Source: Chloroflexota bacterium
GTDB lineage: Bacteria > Chloroflexota > Dehalococcoidia > Tepidiformales > Tepidiformaceae
DNA: 64,000 nucleotides
NCBI GenBank assembly: GCA_026710655.1
Contig: JAPOQN010000005.1
Span: 186,001-250,000 of the forward strand
Direction: 5' to 3'
Every line of letters begins with the position of its first letter. Positions within the stretch are counted from its first letter, which is position 1. Under the pieces are notes generated by a model that was given only the letters and a program-made list of their open reading frames with translations, was not told the DNA's origin and did no database searches. The position numbers were made by a program, and so were the translations under genes. Of this stretch, positions 58,312 to 64,000 are shown one piece after another.

Positions 58312-59510
58312 GCGACAGGCTGGGCGTGGTCGTGCTCGCCGGGGAGCACAGCGAGGCCATGGTGTCGGACGTCGCGCCGGCGTTGCACCGCGTGGCGGGA
58401 ACGCCTGCTGCGCAGTACGTGATCGACGCCGCGCGGAGGCTCGACCCGGCGACCGTGGTGGTCGTGGGAGACGAGCGGGGACAGGGGCAGGAAGCCCTTG
58501 CCGGCGCGGACACGTTTCTAGCCGGACCGCGCGAACTGTTTCACTCCCTGGGGGGATGCGAGGTGACCCTGTTCGTCTGGGGCGACACGCCCCTGCTGGA
58601 TCCTTCCGCCATGCTGGCCGTGGTGAAACGGCGCGAGGAGACACGGGCGCGGCGGGCCTACCTCACCAGCGAGGATGGGGACGATGTGGGGGTGTGCGTA
58701 GAGACCGCCTGGCTCGTGGAGCAGGACCCGCGGGGCCAGAGCTTCGCGGCATGGCTGGTTGAGCGGGCCCAGTCGGACAGGAGCCCCGCGGCGACGGTGA
58801 AGGCGGGAGACCAGGCGAGCCTGCGGCTCGTGAACCGCCAGGCGCTGGCGCTGGCGGAGGGGCTCGTGCGGGAACAGCTCGTTGCCCGCCTCCAGGCGGC
58901 GGGCGTGAGCTTCCGCGACCCGTGGTCGGTCTACGTGGACCGCGACGTGCGGCTGGAGGCGGACGTCGTGGTCGAGCCGAACTGCTACCTGTACGGCGAG
59001 ACATCGGTGGCGACGGGCGCGGTGATCGGGCCGGGCGCGACCCTGCGGAATGCGAGCATCGGGGCGAACAGCCGCGTTGAGCATTCGGTGGTCGAGGACT
59101 CTTCGGTGGGGACGGGGACAACGGTGGGGCCATACGCACACGTACGGGGGGGCGCGGCCATCGGCGACGGCTGCGAGATTCACAACTACGCGGAGGTCAA
59201 GAACTCGGTGGTTGGGGATGGGGTGAAGATGCATCACTTCAGCTACCTCGGGGACGCGGACGTGGGCGAGGGGGCGAACATCGGGGCGGGTGCGGTGACG
59301 GTGAACTTCGACGGGAAGGACAAGCACCGGACGCACATCGGGGAAAGAGCGTTCGTGGGGTGCGACACGATGCTGATCGCGCCGGTCTCGGTGGGGGACG
59401 GCGCCTTCACAGCAGCGGGGGCGGTGGTGACGCGCGATGTGGGAGCGGGCATACGGGTGGCCGGGGTTCCCGCCCGTGAGCTTCCTGAAAAAGAGGAGGG
59501 GGAGGCGTAG
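58308..59510 (+). CDS. GlmU-like protein with degenerate uridylyltransferase domain and intact acetyltransferase
   Basis: A 400-residue protein, shorter than GlmU (about 450). The N-terminal domain keeps the fold (V-V-L-A-G at 8-12, W-G-D93-T-P-L) but the nucleotide loop L-A-A-G-x-G-T-R-M reads L-A-G-E-H-S-E-A-M and the conserved Lys of D-L-P-K reads D-V-A-P-A; the G-T-x-H-A loop is also missing. The left-handed beta helix retains R280, K298, H310, Y313, N333 and K339, matching catalytic residues of GlcN-1-P acetyltransferase. It probably acetylates glucosamine-1-phosphate but may not form UDP-GlcNAc. Overlapped by a 31-codon frame. Confidence 0.85.
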   Translation: MSDRLGVVVLAGEHSEAMVSDVAPALHRVAGTPAAQYVIDAARRLDPATVVVVGDERGQGQEALAGADTFLAGPRELFHSLGGCEVTLFVWGDTPLLDPSAMLAVVKRREETRARRAYLTSEDGDDVGVCVETAWLVEQDPRGQSFAAWLVERAQSDRSPAATVKAGDQASLRLVNRQALALAEGLVREQLVARLQAAGVSFRDPWSVYVDRDVRLEADVVVEPNCYLYGETSVATGAVIGPGATLRNASIGANSRVEHSVVEDSSVGTGTTVGPYAHVRGGAAIGDGCEIHNYAEVKNSVVGDGVKMHHFSYLGDADVGEGANIGAGAVTVNFDGKDKHRTHIGERAFVGCDTMLIAPVSVGDGAFTAAGAVVTRDVGAGIRVAGVPARELPEKEEGEA

Positions 59511-59512
59511 CG

Positions 59513-60757
59513 ATGGAGCTCGGGGAGATTATCGCGATCGTGGTGATCGTCGCAGCGACGGTGGTGCTGGCATTGGTGGCAGGGGCGGAGACGGCGCTGG
59601 AACGCACCAACGTGGCGCGCATCCAGGCGCTGGCGCGCCAGGGGAACGAGGCGGCACTGCGCATCGTGGGGACGGTGGAGCGTCCGCTGGAACCGCTGGG
59701 GCCGCTGACGACGGCGCGGATACTGGCGGCAGCCGCGGTCGTTTCGGCCTTCGCCTACATCGGGGCGGTGGAGCTGGGGACGGGCGGGGCCGCGTGGATC
59801 GGCATCGGAGGGGGCGCCTACGCGGCGCTCGTGCAGATGACCGTGGGCACGCTGGCGGCGCGTCGGCCGGAGTACTCGGTGCTGCAGTTGCACCGCGTGA
59901 TCGTGGCGGCCCGGCGCGTGTTCGCCGCGCCGGCGTGGGCGCTGAGCGTGCCAGCGCGGCTGATCGCGGCGCCGCTGCAAGGAGTCGGGCCGGGGTCGCA
60001 GAACGAGGACATCCTGGCGCTGCTCGAACGGGAGGAGGCGACCGGGGGCGTGGAGGAGGAGGAGGAGCGGATGATTCGCGGGATCATCGGGCTGGAAGAC
60101 AAGACGGCGCGCGAGGTGATGGTGCCGCGCATCGACATCGTGGCGACGGAGGTGGAGGCGAGCATCACGGAGGCGGCGCAACTGGCGACCGAGCGCGGCT
60201 TCAGCCGTATCCCCGCCTACGGCGAGAGCATCGATGACATTGCGGGGCTGGCCTACGCGAAGGACCTGCTCGATGCGCTGCTCTCGGGTGGGGACGGCTC
60301 GCTGCGGTCGCTGCTGCGGGAGGCGGTGTTCATCCCGGAGACGAAGCGGGCGGACCAGCTGCTGACAGAGATGCGGGCGAACCGCACGCACCTGGCAATC
60401 GTGGTGGACGAGTACGGGGGGACGGCGGGGCTGGTCACGATCGAGGATCTGATCGAGGAGATCGTGGGGGAGATCGAGGACGAGTACGACGTGGCGGGCC
60501 CGGCGATGGAGCAGATCTCGGAGGACGAGGTGCTGCTCGATGCGAGCATGCCGGCGGAAGTGCTCGAGGAGCTGTTCGACTACACGGCGGAGAGCGAAGA
60601 CTTCGACACGGTCGGGGGCTTCGTGATCCACGAGCTGGGGCGGCTGCCGGCGGTGGGGGATGAGGTGGAGGTGGACGGGCTGCGGCTGCGCGTGCTGAGC
60701 ATGTCGGGGCGGCGATTGCGGCGGTTGCGGGTGGCGCGGGAGAGCGTGAGCGCCTGA
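59513..60757 (+). CDS. CBS-domain CNNM/CorC-like membrane protein
   Basis: A 414-residue protein: an N-terminal membrane domain (DUF21-like, three or four helices in residues 5-130), a CBS pair (V-P-R-I-D-I-V-A-T near 202, V-D-E-Y-G-G-T-A-G-L-V near 302) and a C-terminal CorC/HlyC domain (F-D-T-V-G-G-F-V near 365). Members move or sense Mg2+/Co2+. It starts 2 bases after the glmU-like stop, so the two form an operon. Direction of ion transport is not known. Confidence 0.88.
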   Translation: MELGEIIAIVVIVAATVVLALVAGAETALERTNVARIQALARQGNEAALRIVGTVERPLEPLGPLTTARILAAAAVVSAFAYIGAVELGTGGAAWIGIGGGAYAALVQMTVGTLAARRPEYSVLQLHRVIVAARRVFAAPAWALSVPARLIAAPLQGVGPGSQNEDILALLEREEATGGVEEEEERMIRGIIGLEDKTAREVMVPRIDIVATEVEASITEAAQLATERGFSRIPAYGESIDDIAGLAYAKDLLDALLSGGDGSLRSLLREAVFIPETKRADQLLTEMRANRTHLAIVVDEYGGTAGLVTIEDLIEEIVGEIEDEYDVAGPAMEQISEDEVLLDASMPAEVLEELFDYTAESEDFDTVGGFVIHELGRLPAVGDEVEVDGLRLRVLSMSGRRLRRLRVARESVSA

Positions 60758-60772
60758 TTCGACGGAGCGTGC

Positions 60773-60778
60773 TAGAGT
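60773..60778 (+). promoter_or_regulatory. -10-like TAGAGT before dprA
   Basis: TAGAGT lies 10 bases before ATG 60789, so the message would have a leader of only a few bases. No -35 hexamer is evident. Confidence 0.35.
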
Positions 60779-60788
60779 CTCGCTCGCA

Positions 60789-61925
60789 ATGGTTGAGGCG
60801 AACACAGAGAGAGCGCAGTGGGTGGCCCTGCGGCGCGCGGGGCTGGGGTCGGAGAGCTTCCGCAGCCTGATCGCGTACTTCGGGAGCATCGCGGAGGCAT
60901 GGGAGGCGCCGTCGGGGGCGGGGCGGGAGGCGGGGTTGCGGGCGCAATACGTGCGCGGATTCGAGCGGGCGCGGCGGGAGTTCGCGCCCGAGCAGGAGTT
61001 GGAGGCGCTCGAGCAGCACGGCGTTCGCACCCTGACCTGGGAGGACGAGGCTTACCCGTCGCTGCTGCAGGAGATCCCGCAGAGCCCGCCGGTGCTGTTC
61101 GTGCGGGGAAGCTCGGGGCCACAGTTCGAGCAGGCGCTGGCGGTGGTGGGAACAAGGCGGGTGACGCCGTACGGGCGGGAAGTGTGCGAGCAGTACTGCG
61201 GGGCGGTGGCGCGGGCGGGGGTCGCGATCGTGAGCGGGCTGGCGCGGGGAATCGACTCGATCGCGCACCGGGTGGCAGTGGACGAGGGGGCGCCCACGGT
61301 GGCGGTGCTGGCGGGCGGCATCGACGGCATCTATCCGAAGGAGAACGCGGGCCTGGCGGAGCGGGTGATGGGGCAGGGGTGCGTCGTCTCGGAGTACCCG
61401 CCGGGGGTGAAGACGAGGGCGGACTACTTCCCGCGGCGCAACCGGATCATCTCGGGGTTGGCGCGGGCGACGCTGGTGATCGAAGCGGGGATGACGAGCG
61501 GGGCGCTGCACACGGCGCACCATGCGCTGGAGCAGAACCGGGAGGTGTTCGCGACGCCGGGGAGCGTGTTCTCGCAGCAGAGCGTGGGGACGAACCGGCT
61601 GATCCGGGAGAGCGCGGCGAAGCTGGTGGGGTCGGCGGAGGAGCTGTGCGAGGAGCTGAACCTGCTGAGCATCGGGCAGCAGTTGTCGCTGGGGGCGCCG
61701 CCGCCGGCAGAGGCACGGACGGACGCCGCTCCGAGCGCGCCGGTGGAGACGAGCACGGAGGAGGGGCGGGTGCTGCACTGGCTGGAGGAGGGTCCCCTGC
61801 ACGTGGACGAGGTGGCGCGACGGGCGGAGCTTCCGGTGCAGGTGGTGACGGGCGCACTGCTGACGCTGGAACTGCGCGGCCTGGTGCGGCAGCAGGAGCC
61901 GTTGACGTACCTGCGGATGCGGTAA
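60789..61925 (+). CDS. dprA: DNA-processing protein DprA
   Basis: A 378-residue DprA: helical N-terminus, Rossmann-like core with V-V-G-T-R-R-V-T-P-Y-G, S-G-L-A-R-G-I-D-S-I-A-H and F-P-R-R-N-R-I-I-S-G, and a C-terminal winged helix (V-L-H-W-L-E-E-G-P-L-H-V-D-E). It loads RecA on incoming single-stranded DNA in natural transformation, or acts in DNA protection. No other competence genes are near. Next downstream is the rRNA promoter. Confidence 0.95.
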   Translation: MVEANTERAQWVALRRAGLGSESFRSLIAYFGSIAEAWEAPSGAGREAGLRAQYVRGFERARREFAPEQELEALEQHGVRTLTWEDEAYPSLLQEIPQSPPVLFVRGSSGPQFEQALAVVGTRRVTPYGREVCEQYCGAVARAGVAIVSGLARGIDSIAHRVAVDEGAPTVAVLAGGIDGIYPKENAGLAERVMGQGCVVSEYPPGVKTRADYFPRRNRIISGLARATLVIEAGMTSGALHTAHHALEQNREVFATPGSVFSQQSVGTNRLIRESAAKLVGSAEELCEELNLLSIGQQLSLGAPPPAEARTDAAPSAPVETSTEEGRVLHWLEEGPLHVDEVARRAELPVQVVTGALLTLELRGLVRQQEPLTYLRMR

Positions 61926-61952
61926 TGGAGCAGGGATCTGCGCGTTTTCCGA

Positions 61953-61981
61953 TTGACATGGGAGGGGGGCGCGGCTATTGT
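61953..61981 (+). promoter_or_regulatory. rRNA operon promoter
   Basis: TTGACA (61953-61958), 17 bases, TATTGT (61976-61981). It is 28 bases downstream of dprA and about 110 bases before the 16S 5' end. It is the best consensus promoter in the window. Confidence 0.8.
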
Positions 61982-62070
61982 TGTCCGTCGGGCCTCATTC
62001 AGGTCCTGCGGACTTTAACAACTGGATAGCGGACGAAAGAGAACGTCTGGGAACCCGTCAAGGGAAATGA

Positions 62071-62088
62071 CTCAGCCTTCGGGTTGAG
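62071..62088 (+). other. leader hairpin with UUCG loop before 16S rRNA
   Basis: CTCAGCC (62071-62077) and GGTTGAG (62082-62088) form seven pairs, one of them G-U, around a TTCG tetraloop. It is just before the 16S 5' end and probably belongs to the precursor that is trimmed. Confidence 0.5.
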
Positions 62089-62092
62089 TGCT

Positions 62093-63592
<1,500 letters not shown>

Positions 63593-63892
63593 CTAGGGAT
63601 ACCACTGCCGGATGTTGTCTGGCCGCACGGTGTGCGGTCGGGCCCGGTACAGTACCCAGGTCGATCAGCTGCCGGTCGCTTCGGACGCCACGAGGATTCC
63701 TCGGGGCGTGCGGAGTTCGGGGTCGTGCGCGCCCCGGTTGACCGGAGTTGGTGATGCGCACCGCGCGTGGAATCGGCGCGCCGCTTCTGACTGCTATCCA
63801 ACGGTTGATGTGCCCGCGCCCTCGCCGCCCCGGTTGAGTCCTCGAGACTCAGGTCCCCAGGGACCAAGGGGCGGCGGTCTCCGGGCAGCGCC
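63593..63892 (+). other. 16S-tRNA internal spacer
   Basis: No gene is seen in these 300 bases; long open frames through it are chance. Two short hairpins stand out: GCCGCAC with GTGCGGT near 63622-63638 and GGTCC with GGACC at 63852-63865. These may be processing signals. Confidence 0.7.
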
Positions 63893-63969
63893 GGGCCATT
63901 AGCTCAGTTGGTTAGAGCGCAGTCCTGATAAGACTGAGGTCCCTGGTTCGAATCCAGGATGGCCCACCA
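63893..63969 (+). tRNA. tRNA-Ile (anticodon GAU)
   Basis: A complete 77-base cloverleaf including an encoded CCA. The acceptor is GGGCCAT with ATGGCCC. The D-arm is GCTC...GAGC. The anticodon stem is CAGTC/GACTG around CTGATAA, giving GAU. The T-arm is CTGG-TTCGAAT-CCAG. It lies in the spacer of the rRNA operon, the usual place for tRNA-Ile. A tRNA-Ala and 23S are expected beyond the window. Confidence 0.97.
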
Positions 63970-64000
63970 GCACCCGAACCGGCCGGACGCCGCCTCGAGC

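Overview
The window is a compact, very GC-rich bacterial chromosome segment with no plasmid, phage or CRISPR signature. It ends in a ribosomal RNA operon whose 16S gene (about 62093-63592) has features I associate with Chloroflexota, probably a Dehalococcoidia-like lineage. Several F420/flavin luciferase-like oxidoreductases, class III CoA transferases, cyclases and VOC proteins fit that. The lineage call is inference and needs a 16S search.

Layout. 1-9.7 kb: mixed catabolic genes (HAD fragment, MFS exporter, split-barrel flavin protein, two VOC proteins, hydrolase, arylamine N-acetyltransferase, MOSC plus metallophosphoesterase, thiolase-like/DUF35 pair, ABM protein, tricarballylate-dehydrogenase-like flavoprotein). 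9.7-12.9 kb: circularly permuted ATP-grasp, alpha-E and Anbu proteasome-like genes. 12.9-20.2 kb: single-chain acyl-CoA carboxylase, tandem cyclases with a duplicated leader, a frameshifted metallopeptidase-like gene and an F420 oxidoreductase. 20.2-22.5 kb: a peroxiredoxin-like gene with an in-frame UGA exactly at the first residue of its CxxC motif, followed by an SECIS-like hairpin. It is a very likely new selenoprotein, start/stop-overlapped with a K+ channel and followed by a NaChBac-like channel with an unusually acidic filter. 22.5-27.8 kb: a CoA-transferase pair (one member without the catalytic Asp), a GPH symporter, and nadA under a perfect palindrome. 27.8-36.3 kb: MOSC/halogenase-like pair, SRPBCC-ArsR pair, oxidoreductases and an RraA-like protein.

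36.4-58.1 kb is one long minus-strand block, mostly housekeeping and heavily overlapped: alaS, a membrane-anchored unknown, ruvX, mltG, aroE, aroC, fused aroK-aroB, tgt, topA, xerD, aroQ, pepQ, efp, xseA, xseB, a formyltransferase and small genes. It holds most of the shikimate pathway. 58.2-61.9 kb on the plus strand carries a GlmU-like protein with a degenerate uridylyltransferase half, a CBS/CorC membrane protein and dprA, then a strong promoter, 16S rRNA and tRNA-Ile(GAU).

Start/stop overlaps (ATGA, GTGA, TGATG) are the rule and convergent genes even share stop bases. Intergenic gaps are all below about 170 bases except the rRNA spacer. Many genes have a TAnnnT -10 hexamer only a few bases before the start codon, suggesting leaderless or near-leaderless mRNAs.
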